Below the pieces are notes generated by a model. The model ran no database searches, was not told the origin of the DNA, and saw only the letters and a program-made list of their open reading frames with translations. This document shows positions 46,139-56,181 of a stretch of 64,000 nt of DNA, in pieces. Each line of letters opens with the position of its first letter. Positions within the stretch are counted from its first letter, which is position 1. This DNA is from Pseudomonas sp. MYb118 (GTDB lineage Bacteria > Pseudomonadota > Gammaproteobacteria > Pseudomonadales > Pseudomonadaceae), in contig NZ_JBFRXN010000002.1 of assembly GCF_040947875.1 (NCBI RefSeq), positions 2,170,001 through 2,234,000 on the forward strand, in the 5' to 3' direction. The position numbers were made by a program, and so were the translations under genes.

Positions 46139-48832
46139 TCAGGCGATTGGGCCGCGCGGGTAGCGTTTGAGCTTGTCGATCAGCTCGGAGCCGGGAATGG
46201 GGCGGTCGAACAGGTAGCCCTGGCCGACGTCGCAACGATGACGGCGCAGGAACGCCAACTGCTCGGCGGTCTCGATGCCTTCGGCCACGACCTTGAGTTT
46301 CAGGTTGTGCGCCATGGCCACCACTGCGGAAGTGATTTCCATGTCGTCCTGATTGTCCGGGATTTCGTGAATGAAGCTGCGGTCGATCTTGATGATGTCG
46401 ATGGGGAATTTTTTCAGGTAACTAAGTGACGAGTAACCGGTACCGAAGTCGTCCATGGCCAGGGTCAGGCCCAGGCGCTTGAGTTGGTCGAGCTGCAGGT
46501 GGGTGTCCTCGGTGGCTTCCAGCAGCAGCCCTTCGGTCAGTTCCAGCTCCAGCAGGTTCGGTGGCAGTGCTTCTTCCTTGAGGATATTGGCGATCGAGGA
46601 CACCAGGTCCGGGTCGGAGAACTGCTTGGGTGACAGGTTGATCGCCACTTGCAGGTTGCCCAGGCCGGCGGCCGTCAGCTGTTTGCTCATGCGGCACGCC
46701 TGGCGCGCGATCCATTTACCAATCGGGATGATCAGGCCGGTCTCTTCCGCCACACTGATGAACTGGTCCGGGCGGATCATGCCTTTTTCCGGGTGGTTCC
46801 AGCGCAGGAGCGCTTCCATACCCAGCAGGCGACCCGAGCGCAGGCACAGCTTGGGTTGGTAGAACACGTCCAGTTCATTTTGGGTCAGGGCCCGTCGCAG
46901 GTTGTTCTCGACGAACAGCTTGTAGCTGGCTTCGGCGTTGAGCGCTTCGGTGAACACCTGCACCTGATGCTTGCCGTTGGCCTTGGCCTTGTGCAGCGCC
47001 AGGCCGGCGTTGCGCATCAGGGTTTGCGGATCGCGGCCATGCAGTGGCGCGCAGGCAAGGCCCACGGAGCCGGTAACGCTGATCAACTGGTTGTCGACGA
47101 ACATCGGCTTGTCGAGGGTTGCCAGCAACTGGTTGGCAACCTGCTGGCCCGAGGTCAGGTCGGTGTTGTCCAGCAGCACGGCGAACTCGTTACTGGCGAA
47201 GCGCGCCAGGCTGCCACTCGGCGACAGGCTGTTGCGCAGGCGGCGCGCCAGGCTGATCAGCAGTTTGTCGCCAGTCTGGTGACCGAGGCTGTCGTTGATC
47301 CGCTTGAAGTTGTCGATGTCCACCAGCAACAGGCTGATCGGGGTATCGCTGTCTCGGGCGAAGCGTTCATCGAGGTTGCGGATGAAGGCCGGGCGATTGC
47401 CCAGGTTGGTCAGGTTGTCGGTGTAGGCCAGACGCTCGATGCGCTGCTGGGCGAGCTTGGTCTGGGTGATGTCTTCGTAGATGCCGATGTAGTGCGTCAG
47501 CTCGCGGTTGTCGCCATACACCTTGGAAATCGACAACTGGCCCCAGTAGGGCTCGAGGTTTTTCCGCCGGCTCTTGAACTCGCCTTGCCAGCTGTTGCTC
47601 TTGGCCAGCGACGAAGGGGCATCGAACAGCAGCTCGCTGAGGTTCTCCAGGGCCGGCAACTCGGCCAGCCGCTGGCCGTGGACTTCTTCGGTGCTGTATT
47701 GGGTGATCGCGGTAAAGCTTGGGTTGACGTACTCCACCACGCCGTCGCAATTGACCAGCAAGAAGGCGTTGGCGCTTTGCTCGACCGCGCGCTGGAACAG
47801 GTGCAAAGCGCTGGTGGCGGTGCGCCGGTTGTGGTTGTTGATGACCTGGGCGAACTGATCGGCCAGCTCGCCGGCGAAGGCGATTTCATCCGATTGCCAG
47901 GCACGGGTTTCCCCGGACTGCTCAAGGCACAGCACGCCAACCACCTGGCCGTCGACGCGGATGCTGGCGTCGAGCATTGCGTTCACATCCCGCGGTCGCA
48001 GGCTTTCGGCCATGTCCCGGGTGCGAGGGTCGATATTGGCGTTGTGCGCATCAATCGCACGGCTGCCATGCAGCGCTTCCATGTAATCGGGGAAGCCACT
48101 GATGTTGATCGGCTCGGGCAGCTCATAAGCCTGGGTGCCACGGTGATACGCCGAAATCGGCACCAGCATCGAGCCTTCCAGGTTCCACAGGCTGGCGCAG
48201 TCGATCTGGTAGATGTCACAGGCGCTGCGGGTAATCAGCTCGGCGGCCTCCTGCAGGGAGTTGCCGGTGCTGTAGCGCTGGCGCGTCAGCAGCAGGATCA
48301 GGTCCTGCTGGGCGCGAACCCGGTCCAGGTGCAGGAGTTGTTCCTGCTGGGCGCGCTGATTGAGTTCCAGGGCGATTTGCAGGCGGCTGTTCTGGGTTTC
48401 CAGATCCAGCGCCGGCATCAGCGGCTCGCCCTCGAAGACGCCGTCGACCACCATCAGGTAGCCGCGCAGCAGGTGTCTGTTGTGTTGTTTGTAGGCTTCG
48501 CCCAGTTCCAGCAGGCTCAAGGTGCCAGCGGCAGTGTGCAGGGTATAGCGGATCAGGTAATGCGGATTGTTGGCCAGTTGCTGCTGAATGGCGTCATGCA
48601 ACTGATAGCGCGCTTCCGGTTCCATCAGGCTGGCGTAGGGCGAGCCAACCAGCGCGCACAGTTCCACCGCCGGGAGGCCGAACTGTCGCTCGCAATTGGG
48701 ATCGAGAAACAGCAGGGCCCAGCTCGGTTCATTCAGCCTTTCGAAACGCAGCATGCCGAGGCGCGAGGGCACCGGCAATTGCGTCACTACCTCGGCCACC
48801 ATACGGCTGGCGGCATCGGGTTGGCTTTTCAT
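46139..48832 (-). CDS. dipA: Cyclic-di-GMP phosphodiesterase, DipA-type (PAS-GAF-PAS-degenerate GGDEF-EAL)
   Basis: The 897-residue product has PAS-like residues ~25-130, a GAF domain ~185-330 and a second PAS ~345-460. The GGDEF domain (~465-630) has its signature replaced by ASNEF (546-550). The EAL domain (~640-890) keeps E673-A-L, 'NLSPKQF', 'DDFGTGYSSLSYL' and 'IKIDRSFI'. It should therefore break down c-di-GMP but not make it, and the damaged GGDEF may sense GTP. P. aeruginosa DipA has the same layout and, from memory, the same neighbours (aceF and msrA), hence the name. No membrane segment is visible. Confidence 0.88.
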   Translation of the reverse strand: MKSQPDAASRMVAEVVTQLPVPSRLGMLRFERLNEPSWALLFLDPNCERQFGLPAVELCALVGSPYASLMEPEARYQLHDAIQQQLANNPHYLIRYTLHTAAGTLSLLELGEAYKQHNRHLLRGYLMVVDGVFEGEPLMPALDLETQNSRLQIALELNQRAQQEQLLHLDRVRAQQDLILLLTRQRYSTGNSLQEAAELITRSACDIYQIDCASLWNLEGSMLVPISAYHRGTQAYELPEPINISGFPDYMEALHGSRAIDAHNANIDPRTRDMAESLRPRDVNAMLDASIRVDGQVVGVLCLEQSGETRAWQSDEIAFAGELADQFAQVINNHNRRTATSALHLFQRAVEQSANAFLLVNCDGVVEYVNPSFTAITQYSTEEVHGQRLAELPALENLSELLFDAPSSLAKSNSWQGEFKSRRKNLEPYWGQLSISKVYGDNRELTHYIGIYEDITQTKLAQQRIERLAYTDNLTNLGNRPAFIRNLDERFARDSDTPISLLLVDIDNFKRINDSLGHQTGDKLLISLARRLRNSLSPSGSLARFASNEFAVLLDNTDLTSGQQVANQLLATLDKPMFVDNQLISVTGSVGLACAPLHGRDPQTLMRNAGLALHKAKANGKHQVQVFTEALNAEASYKLFVENNLRRALTQNELDVFYQPKLCLRSGRLLGMEALLRWNHPEKGMIRPDQFISVAEETGLIIPIGKWIARQACRMSKQLTAAGLGNLQVAINLSPKQFSDPDLVSSIANILKEEALPPNLLELELTEGLLLEATEDTHLQLDQLKRLGLTLAMDDFGTGYSSLSYLKKFPIDIIKIDRSFIHEIPDNQDDMEITSAVVAMAHNLKLKVVAEGIETAEQLAFLRRHRCDVGQGYLFDRPIPGSELIDKLKRYPRGPIA

Positions 48833-49024
48833 GGAAGGAAACTCGCTTCGAAAGTGCTGATCGCGCCGGGCTCACGCCCTCTTTACTGTTGCGTGCGGCA
48901 AGGTTGCATCATTGCGACACCGACTGACAAGAGACATGAAGGCCAAGTGCTATAAGAATATGTCGGCAGAGGCGAAGATTTCTTCAGTTTAGGGCGAAAA
49001 CTGCTGTATCAGACCCTCTGGGCA

Positions 49025-50419
49025 TTAACGCAACGTGAAGTTCAGCGATTGCAGCCACTTGCCGTACCTGTCGTAGTAACTGACGCGCAACTGCTCTGCT
49101 TCCACCAGCAGGTGGGCGAAATTGTCCTGGCTGATCACCGCACTGGTCAGTTGGTGGCGATACTCGCCGGCCTCTGTGCGGGCCAGCGGTTGATCGAGGA
49201 TGAAGGTCGAGGCCTTGGCGTAAGGCAGAAACAGGCTGTTGCACAGCGGTGAGGAGACAATGGTGTGGACTTCGAAGTCGGGGTCTTCGCTGTGGCTCAG
49301 TCGACTGGTCAGCGAACCGTGGACATCGCCACAGACGAAGAAGACGTTTTTGATCCGCTGTGTGCGAATAGTCTCCAGCAGGCGTAGCCGTTGCTCTGGA
49401 AACGCCTTCCAGGCATCGCCGCCGGGGCTTTTGCCGTCCGGATAGAACATCACGCTGGTGACCACGAATTTGACCCGTGCGGGGCTCTGGATCAGCCAGT
49501 TGCACAAAGCCTCCTCCTGTTCTTCGTCAAGCATGCGGCGATTGTCGGCGGACAGATTGCGCCGGCTGCGGCTGTCGGTGACGAACCATTCGATATCGCC
49601 GTGGGTGATCGGGTACCAGTAACGCCGCGGGAGATCCTCGACCGTGCCATCGCCACGCCGTTCGAGGGCCGGGCCGTGGCTGGCCTGGTACAGCTCGTAC
49701 GCCGCCATCGTATTGTTGTAGAGCACATCGTCCTGGGGACTTCTGTTGGCCGGCCAGTTGTCTTCGATCTCGTGGTCGTCGAGGATCATGTACGTCGGCA
49801 GACTGGCCATCAGGTTGGCAATGTGCGGTTGGGAGAAGGCTGTGCGGTACTTGTGCAGGATGGCCTTGTATTCGCGGTCAGGTGCGATGATGTTCAAATC
49901 GTCGATATAGACCTGGTCGCCGATCATCAGCAACGCGTTGACGGCGGCTTCGCTGCGCTGCGCCAGGTGGTGGATCGAAGCGAAGATCCGGTCACCCAGC
50001 TGGGGCAGCGAAGGCAGGCCGGCGGTCATGCGCAGGTATCGACAGGACCCGACAATGTACCCCCTCGGCAGCGCAGAACGGTCTGACGGCGTGGTAAAGC
50101 GATAGACCTTGCCAGGCCAGTGCAGCAACCATTGCTCAAGCGCCTCCAAGCCAGGCGCCGGCAGCCAGCCTGCCTGGTACTCATATTCGGTGTTGGCCGC
50201 GAGCGGGGTCAGGGTCACCACCTCGCACATATCCCGCGCTTCTGTCAGCTGAATGAACGCGGGGCTGGACCAGTCAGACTCGCCCGCACGTCGAAAACGC
50301 AGGCCGGCAAATACCATGGCACCTACCTGAACGTCCCCACGCAGGAAAATCCGCGCGTGACGGGAGGTCGTGTGACCAACGATCGGGCCAACAGTGGGGA
50401 TAAGCATCTTGAATTGCAT
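49025..50419 (-). CDS. PhoD-family metallophosphatase
   Basis: The product has the PhoD-like phosphatase domain: 'IVGSCRYLRM', 'ALLMIGDQVYIDDLN' (metal-binding GDQVY), 'MILDDHEIEDNWP' and 'FFVCGDVHGSLTSRL'. An N-terminal fibronectin-like segment ('VGPIVGHTTSRHARIFLRGDV...') is typical. I see no Tat or Sec signal peptide, so it is probably cytoplasmic, unlike classic secreted PhoD. Start codons at 50458 (GTG), 50419 or 50404 are possible. None has a strong ribosome site, and 50419 is a compromise. The substrate is unknown. Confidence 0.85.
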   Translation of the reverse strand: MQFKMLIPTVGPIVGHTTSRHARIFLRGDVQVGAMVFAGLRFRRAGESDWSSPAFIQLTEARDMCEVVTLTPLAANTEYEYQAGWLPAPGLEALEQWLLHWPGKVYRFTTPSDRSALPRGYIVGSCRYLRMTAGLPSLPQLGDRIFASIHHLAQRSEAAVNALLMIGDQVYIDDLNIIAPDREYKAILHKYRTAFSQPHIANLMASLPTYMILDDHEIEDNWPANRSPQDDVLYNNTMAAYELYQASHGPALERRGDGTVEDLPRRYWYPITHGDIEWFVTDSRSRRNLSADNRRMLDEEQEEALCNWLIQSPARVKFVVTSVMFYPDGKSPGGDAWKAFPEQRLRLLETIRTQRIKNVFFVCGDVHGSLTSRLSHSEDPDFEVHTIVSSPLCNSLFLPYAKASTFILDQPLARTEAGEYRHQLTSAVISQDNFAHLLVEAEQLRVSYYDRYGKWLQSLNFTLR

Positions 50420-50526
50420 TCGAAGGGGTACTTGCCTGGCCAATGGATTGTTGGCCACAGCCTAGAGATCGGCGGGGGAAAAATACCGGGGTGAAGTGGA
50501 TGGCGTACGTAAGATCTGTCAGCCCT

Positions 50527-50889
50527 ATCTGTAGGAACAAATTTGTCGAGGCTTCACGATGAAAGCCCAGACACCGCAGACATTCAGACAGCCCGCGTCA
50601 TCCTTAACGACCCTCGCGACCCACGATCCCACGATCCCACAGGCGCCGCAGATTGCCCCGCCGTAAGGGCGGAACCTTAAGCGGCCGTTACCACAGAAAC
50701 AGATATGTACACCGTAAGGCCGCCATCGCGGGCAAGCCCGCTCCCACAGGAACCCCACCGTACCTGTAGGAGCGAGTTCACTCGCGATGGCGGCCCAGAT
50801 ACCGCAAGCATTCAGGCAGCCCACGTCATCGTTAACGACCATCGCGACGGTTCGACGCCTCGACAGGCTCGCTCCCACAAAAAACTGAA
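50527..50889. repeat. REP units plus an internally deleted composite repeat
   Basis: REP or REP-like units lie at 50527-50560 (variant AACAAATTTGTCGAGGCTTC), 50720-50750, 50764-50795 and 50839-50880. At 50634-50719 the two ends of the composite repeat are joined directly (GATTGCCCCG at 50651-50660 followed by CCGTAAGGGCGG at 50661). The middle 193 bases present in copy 3 are missing. No gene is visible. Confidence 0.83.
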
Positions 50890-51136
50890 ACAGAGCCACG
50901 ATCCCACAGGCGCCACAGATTGCCCCGTCGGAAGGCCGAGTGGAGGTTCTGCGCAGTGGGCAACCCGGCATGGATGCCGGGTTAGCCGCCCTCGGCCAAG
51001 GATGGCCGATGGCGGCGGGCCCACGGAGCAGGACCGGAGCGAGGGAACCCGGAGCGCCAGCGAAGGGCCGTACGTCAGGGGCGGGGCGTTTTGGTTACTT
51101 TGGCGCGACAAAGTAACCCGCCGTAAGGGCGGAACC
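50890..51136 (-). repeat. Full-length composite structured repeat, copy 3 (inverted)
   Basis: It is the reverse complement of copies 1 and 2 and has the GGTTACTTTG/CAAAGTAACC stem of copy 2. It retains the GGCGGCTAACCCGGCATCC hairpin block and the end next to a REP unit. Confidence 0.86.
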
Positions 51137-51318
51137 TTAAGCGGCCGTGACCGCAGAAACGGATATGTACACCCCTAAAGACGCCATCGCGAGCAAGCTC
51201 GCTCCTACAGAGAGTCAAAGTCACCCGCCGTAAGGGCGGAACCAATAGCAGGCGTGACCGCAGCAATGGATATGTACACCCGTCAGGCCGCCATCGCGAG
51301 CAGGCTCGCTCCCACAGG
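51137..51318. repeat. Truncated composite units with two REP heads
   Basis: Two units with GATATGTACACC (or its variant) and CCGCCGTAAGGGCGG carry REP arms at 51183-51210 and 51289-51318. They correspond, inverted, to the 106 bp tandem units near 2663. Confidence 0.85.
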
Positions 51319-51347
51319 GGGGGCAGGGCCATTGAAAAACCGCAGGC

Positions 51348-51377
51348 AAAAAAAAGCCCCGCCAAATTGACGGGGTT
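51348..51377 (-). terminator. Rho-independent terminator of aceEF
   Basis: On the minus strand CCCCG / CGGGG with a 9-base loop is followed by C and eight T. It lies ~70 bases after the aceF stop. Confidence 0.9.
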
Positions 51378-51448
51378 GAGGTACGAGCGTGGCGCTCGAA
51401 AAACAGCGAACGCGGTCGGCCCTCCGGTGAGGGAGGGCCAATCGGTTG

Positions 51449-53413
51449 TTACAGCAGAATGGTGCGAATGTCCGCCAGCAAATCGCTCAGACGCTTGGTG
51501 AAGCGTGCCGCAGCGGCGCCGTTGATCACACGGTGATCGTAGGACAGCGACAGAGGCAGCATCAGCTTAGGCTGGAAGGCCTTGCCGTCCCAGACCGGCT
51601 GGATGGTTGCCTTGGAAACACCGAGGATCGCCACTTCCGGCGCGTTGACGATCGGCGTGAAGCCGGTGCCGCCAATGTGGCCGAGGCTGGAAATGGTGAA
51701 GCAGGCGCCCTGCATCTCGTCCGACGAGAGCTTCTTGGTCCGGGCTTTTTCAGCCAGGGAAGCGGCCTCGGCGGCCAGTTGCAGCAGGCTCTTCTGGTCG
51801 ACGTTCTTGATGACCGGTACCAGCAGGCCATCCGGAGTGTCGACGGCGAAGCCCACGTTCACGTATTTCTTGCGGATGATCGCCTTGCCGCTTGGCGCCA
51901 GCGAGCTGTTGAAGTCCGGCAGTTCCTTGAGCAGGTGCGCGCAGGACTTGAGCAGCAACGGCAGGATGGTCAGCTTGACGCCGGCCTTCTCTGCGACGGC
52001 TTTCTGTGCAACGCGGAACGCTTCGAGCTCGGTGATATCCGCCGAGTCGAATTGCGTCACGTGTGGCACGTTCAGCCAGCTGCGGTGCAGGTTGGCGGCG
52101 CCGACCTGCATCAGGCGGGTCATCGGCACTTCTTCGATTTCACCGAAGCGGCTGAAGTCGACTTCCGGAATCGGCGGGATGCCTGCACCACCGGTGGCGC
52201 CGGCAGCAGCGGCCGGGGCCTGGGTGGCCTTCTGCATCATGGCCTTGACGTACGCCTGCACGTCTTCTTTGAGGATGCGACCGTGCGGACCGCTGGCGCC
52301 GACAGCGCTCAGCTCGACGCCGAACTCGCGGGCCAGTTGACGCACGGCTGGGCCGGCGTGAACCTTGGCGCCCGGCTTGGCCGGTGCAGCGACTGGCGCA
52401 GCAGCAGGAGCCGACGCAGCCGGTGCAGCGGCCGGAGCGGCAGCTGGGGCAGGAGCGCTTGGAGCGGCGGCGGCAGGTGCCGCGGCAGCCGGAGCGGCGC
52501 CTTTGACTTTGAGCTTGAGGATCAGGTCGCCAGTGCCGACTTCATCGTCGAGCTTCACGGAGACGCTTTCCACCACGCCAGCGGCAGGCGATGGAATTTC
52601 CATGCTCGCCTTGTCGGATTCCAGGGTGATCAGCGACTGGTCGGCTTCGACGCTGTCGCCGGCCTTGACCAGCACTTCGATGATCTTGGCCTTGCCCGCC
52701 GAACCGATGTCCGGAACGTGGATGTCCTGGACGCTGTCGGCAACCGGGGCTGCCGGTGCGGCAGCGGCAGGGGCTGGCGCAGCAGCGGCCGGAGCAGCAG
52801 CCTGGGCTGGAGCGGCAGCAGCAGGCGCCGCAGCACCCACCACTTCCAGGTCCAGGATCAGGTCGCCGGTGCCGACTTCATCGTTGAGCTTGACGCTGAT
52901 GGCCTTGATCACGCCAGCGGCAGGCGATGGGATTTCCATGCTCGCCTTGTCGGATTCCAGGGTGATCAGCGACTGGTCAGCCTCGACGGTGTCGCCGACC
53001 TTGACCTGGATCTCGATGATCTGTGCCTTGCCGGCCGAACCGATGTCCGGCACGTGCACCTGCTGGACCGAAGCGGCAGCAGGGGCGGCAGGAGCAGCGG
53101 CGGGTGCAGCAGCAGGGGCGGCGGCCGGAGCCGCTTTTTCCGCAGGCGCAGCAGCCGGCGCAGGGGCCGCAGCAGCGGCGCCCTCGACTTCCAGCTCGAG
53201 CAGTTCGTCGCCTTCTTTCAGGCGATCGCCCAGCTTCACTTTCAGGCTCTTGATGATACCGGCCTTCGGCGCAGGCACTTCCATGCTCGCCTTGTCCGAT
53301 TCCAGCGTCAGGATGCTCTGGTCGGCTTCGATACGGTCGCCGACCTTCACAAACAGTTCAATTACTTCACCTTCACCGCTGCCGATGTCAGGTACGCGAA
53401 TGAGTTCGCTCAC
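51449..53413 (-). CDS. aceF: Dihydrolipoamide acetyltransferase, pyruvate dehydrogenase E2
   Basis: The 654-residue product has three N-terminal lipoyl domains, each with 'LESDKASME' (first lipoyl lysine K41). They are joined by long Ala/Pro linkers. A peripheral-subunit binding domain follows ('AGPAVRQLAREFGVELSAVGASGPHGRILKEDVQAYV'). The catalytic domain ends in 'LSYDHRVINGAAAARF', with the active-site His. It passes acetyl groups from E1 to CoA. It lies 11 bases after aceE in one operon. Three lipoyl domains match the E. coli form. Confidence 0.97.
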   Translation of the reverse strand: MSELIRVPDIGSGEGEVIELFVKVGDRIEADQSILTLESDKASMEVPAPKAGIIKSLKVKLGDRLKEGDELLELEVEGAAAAAPAPAAAPAEKAAPAAAPAAAPAAAPAAPAAASVQQVHVPDIGSAGKAQIIEIQVKVGDTVEADQSLITLESDKASMEIPSPAAGVIKAISVKLNDEVGTGDLILDLEVVGAAAPAAAAPAQAAAPAAAAPAPAAAAPAAPVADSVQDIHVPDIGSAGKAKIIEVLVKAGDSVEADQSLITLESDKASMEIPSPAAGVVESVSVKLDDEVGTGDLILKLKVKGAAPAAAAPAAAAPSAPAPAAAPAAAPAASAPAAAPVAAPAKPGAKVHAGPAVRQLAREFGVELSAVGASGPHGRILKEDVQAYVKAMMQKATQAPAAAAGATGGAGIPPIPEVDFSRFGEIEEVPMTRLMQVGAANLHRSWLNVPHVTQFDSADITELEAFRVAQKAVAEKAGVKLTILPLLLKSCAHLLKELPDFNSSLAPSGKAIIRKKYVNVGFAVDTPDGLLVPVIKNVDQKSLLQLAAEAASLAEKARTKKLSSDEMQGACFTISSLGHIGGTGFTPIVNAPEVAILGVSKATIQPVWDGKAFQPKLMLPLSLSYDHRVINGAAAARFTKRLSDLLADIRTILL

Positions 53414-53424
53414 GGAATCTCTCC

Positions 53425-56070
53425 TCAGCAGTCCAGTGGGTTGCGTTTTTCCGGGTCGATCCCGAACTTGGCGATGGCTTCAGACACCACCTTGGGTTCG
53501 ATATCGCCACGGTCAGCCAGTGCTTCAAGGGCTGCCAACACCACGAAATGACGGTCGACTTCGAAGAAATGACGCAGTTTCTTGCGGCTGTCGCTGCGGC
53601 CGAAACCGTCGGTGCCCAGGACTTTGAATTCCTTGGACGGTACCCACTGACGGATCTGCTCGGCGAACAGTTTCATGTAGTCGGTCGAAGCGATGACCGG
53701 ACCCTTACGGCCAGTCAGGCACTCTTCAACGTAGCTGCGCTTAGGCTTCTGGCCAGGGTGCAGGCGGTTGGTGCGCTCGACGGCCAGGCCATCGCGACGC
53801 AGTTCGTTGAAGCTGGTGACGCTCCAGACGTCGGCGCCGACGTTGAACTCTTCACGCAGGATCTTCGCCGCTTCACGCACTTCACGCAGGATGGTGCCGG
53901 AGCCCATCAGCTGAACGTGATGCGCCGCTTCGCGGGTGTCTTCCTCGAGCAGGTACATGCCTTTCTTGATGCCTTCTTCGGCACCGGCAGGCATGGCTGG
54001 CTGCTGGTAGGACTCGTTCATCACGGTGATGTAGTAGAAGACGTCCTGTTGCTCTTCGGTCATCTTCTTCATGCCGTCCTGGATGATCACCGCCAGCTCG
54101 TAGCCGTAGGTTGGATCATAGGTGCGGCAGTTCGGGATGGTGGCAGCCAGCAGGTGGCTGTGACCGTCTTCGTGCTGCAGGCCTTCACCGTTGAGGGTGG
54201 TACGGCCGGCGGTGCCGCCGATCAGGAAGCCACGGGTACGGCTGTCGCCAGCGGCCCAGGCCAGGTCACCGATACGCTGGAAGCCGAACATCGAGTAGAA
54301 GATGTAGAACGGCAGCATCGGCTGGTTGTGGCTGGAGTACGAAGTACCGGCAGCGATGAAGGAGCTCATGGCGCCCGCTTCGTTGATGCCTTCTTCGAGG
54401 ATCTGGCCCTTCTTGTCTTCCTTGTAGAACATCACCTGGTCTTTATCGACTGGCTCGTAGAGCTGGCCGACGGACGAGTAGATGCCCAACTGACGGAACA
54501 TGCCTTCCATACCGAAGGTACGGGCTTCGTCCGGGATGATCGGGACGATGCGCGGGCCGATTTCCTTGTCCTTGACCAGCTGCGCAAGGATGCGCACGAA
54601 AGCCATGGTGGTGGAGATTTCACGGTCGCCCGAGCCGTCGAGGATCGCCTTGAGGGTGTCCAGCGACGGGGTCGGTACGCTGAAGCTCTGCGCGCGACGC
54701 TGTGGCACGAAACCACCCAGTGCGGCACGACGCTCGCTCAGGTAGCGGGCTTCGGCGCTGTTTGGCTCAGGCTTGAAGAACGGCAGGTTTTCCAGCTCTT
54801 CGTCCCGGACCGGGATGTCGAAGCGGTCGCGGAACAGCTTCAGGCTGTCGACGTCGACTTTCTTGGTGTTGTGCGCGGTGTTTTTCGCTTCGCCGGCACC
54901 GGTGCCATAACCCTTGATGGTCTTGGCCAGGATGACGGTAGGCTGGTCCTTGTGGTTGACCGCCTGGTGGTACGCCGCGTAGACCTTGTACGGGTCGTGG
55001 CCGCCACGGTTGAGCTTCCAGATCTCGTCGTCGGACAGATCGGCAACCATCGCCTTGAGTTCTGGCGAGTTGAAGAAGTGCTCACGCACGAATGCGCCGT
55101 CTTTGGCTTTGTAGTTCTGGTACTCGCCGTCGATGACTTCGTCCATGCGGCGTTGCAGGATGCCGTCGACGTCCTTGGCCAGCAGTGGGTCCCAGAAACG
55201 GCCCCAGATGACTTTCGATACGTTCCACTGCGCACCACGGAACACGCCTTCGAGTTCCTGGATGATCTTGCCGTTGCCGCGAACCGGGCCGTCGAGGCGC
55301 TGCAGGTTGCAGTTGATGACGAAGATCAGGTTGTCGAGCTTCTCGCGGCCAGCCAGCGAGATCGCGCCCAGGGATTCCGGCTCGTCGCACTCGCCGTCGC
55401 CCAGGAAGCACCAGATCTTCTGCTTGCCGGCAGGAATGAAGCCACGGGCTTCCAGGTACTTCATGAAACGCGCCTGGTAGATCGCCTGGATCGGGCCCAG
55501 ACCCATGGATACGGTCGGGAACTGCCAGAAGTCAGGCATCAGCCAAGGGTGCGGGTAGGACGACAGGCCCTGACCGTCGACTTCCTGGCGGAAGTTGTTC
55601 ATCTGTTCTTCGCTGATGCGGCCTTCCATGAATGCGCGGGCGTAGACGCCTGGCGAGGTGTGGCCCTGGAAGTAGATCAGGTCGCCGCCGTGTTCGTCGG
55701 TCGGGGCCTGGAAGAAATAGTTGAAGCCGATGTCGTACAGGGTGGCGCTGGAGGCGAAGCTGGAGATGTGACCGCCCAGGTCAGAATCTTTCAGGTTCGT
55801 ACGCATCACCATGGCCATCGCGTTCCAGCGTACCAGCGAGCGAATGCGGCGTTCCATGAACAGGTCGCCAGGCATGCGTGCTTCGTGGGTAACGGGAATG
55901 GTGTTGCGGTATGGCGTGGTGATGGCGTAAGGCAATTGCGAACCGCTGCGGGTTGCGAGTTCGCCCATACGGGTCATCAGATAGTGAGCACGGTCTTCGC
56001 CTTCTTTGTCGAGAACCGATTCCAGGGCGTCCAGCCATTCCTGGGTTTCGACGGGATCGAGGTCTTGCAT
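53425..56070 (-). CDS. aceE: Pyruvate dehydrogenase E1 component
   Basis: The 881-residue product is the homodimeric E1 of the pyruvate dehydrogenase complex, with thiamine diphosphate-binding 'IWCFLGDGECDEPESLGAISLAGREKLDNLIFVINCNLQ'. The N-terminus is 'MQDLDPVETQEWLDALESVL', the family N-terminus, so the ATG at 56070 is chosen over a longer frame. It decarboxylates pyruvate and hands the acetyl group to AceF. It is the first gene of aceEF and divergent from glnE. Confidence 0.97.
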   Translation of the reverse strand: MQDLDPVETQEWLDALESVLDKEGEDRAHYLMTRMGELATRSGSQLPYAITTPYRNTIPVTHEARMPGDLFMERRIRSLVRWNAMAMVMRTNLKDSDLGGHISSFASSATLYDIGFNYFFQAPTDEHGGDLIYFQGHTSPGVYARAFMEGRISEEQMNNFRQEVDGQGLSSYPHPWLMPDFWQFPTVSMGLGPIQAIYQARFMKYLEARGFIPAGKQKIWCFLGDGECDEPESLGAISLAGREKLDNLIFVINCNLQRLDGPVRGNGKIIQELEGVFRGAQWNVSKVIWGRFWDPLLAKDVDGILQRRMDEVIDGEYQNYKAKDGAFVREHFFNSPELKAMVADLSDDEIWKLNRGGHDPYKVYAAYHQAVNHKDQPTVILAKTIKGYGTGAGEAKNTAHNTKKVDVDSLKLFRDRFDIPVRDEELENLPFFKPEPNSAEARYLSERRAALGGFVPQRRAQSFSVPTPSLDTLKAILDGSGDREISTTMAFVRILAQLVKDKEIGPRIVPIIPDEARTFGMEGMFRQLGIYSSVGQLYEPVDKDQVMFYKEDKKGQILEEGINEAGAMSSFIAAGTSYSSHNQPMLPFYIFYSMFGFQRIGDLAWAAGDSRTRGFLIGGTAGRTTLNGEGLQHEDGHSHLLAATIPNCRTYDPTYGYELAVIIQDGMKKMTEEQQDVFYYITVMNESYQQPAMPAGAEEGIKKGMYLLEEDTREAAHHVQLMGSGTILREVREAAKILREEFNVGADVWSVTSFNELRRDGLAVERTNRLHPGQKPKRSYVEECLTGRKGPVIASTDYMKLFAEQIRQWVPSKEFKVLGTDGFGRSDSRKKLRHFFEVDRHFVVLAALEALADRGDIEPKVVSEAIAKFGIDPEKRNPLDC

Positions 56071-56181
56071 GGCTTGCTCCAGGGCGGAAAGGCTACCAGA
56101 ATCGGTTGCCTGAGTGAGCGACTGGCCTTGTGGGCAGACGTTATGAATTCTTGGATTGCCGAGAGGTAGGTTCCGGCGGCG

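Noticed and set aside
51446..53551. A 701-codon frame antisense to aceF
   Set aside because: It mirrors the Ala/Pro-rich linkers and lipoyl repeats of aceF in reverse and has no recognisable domain.
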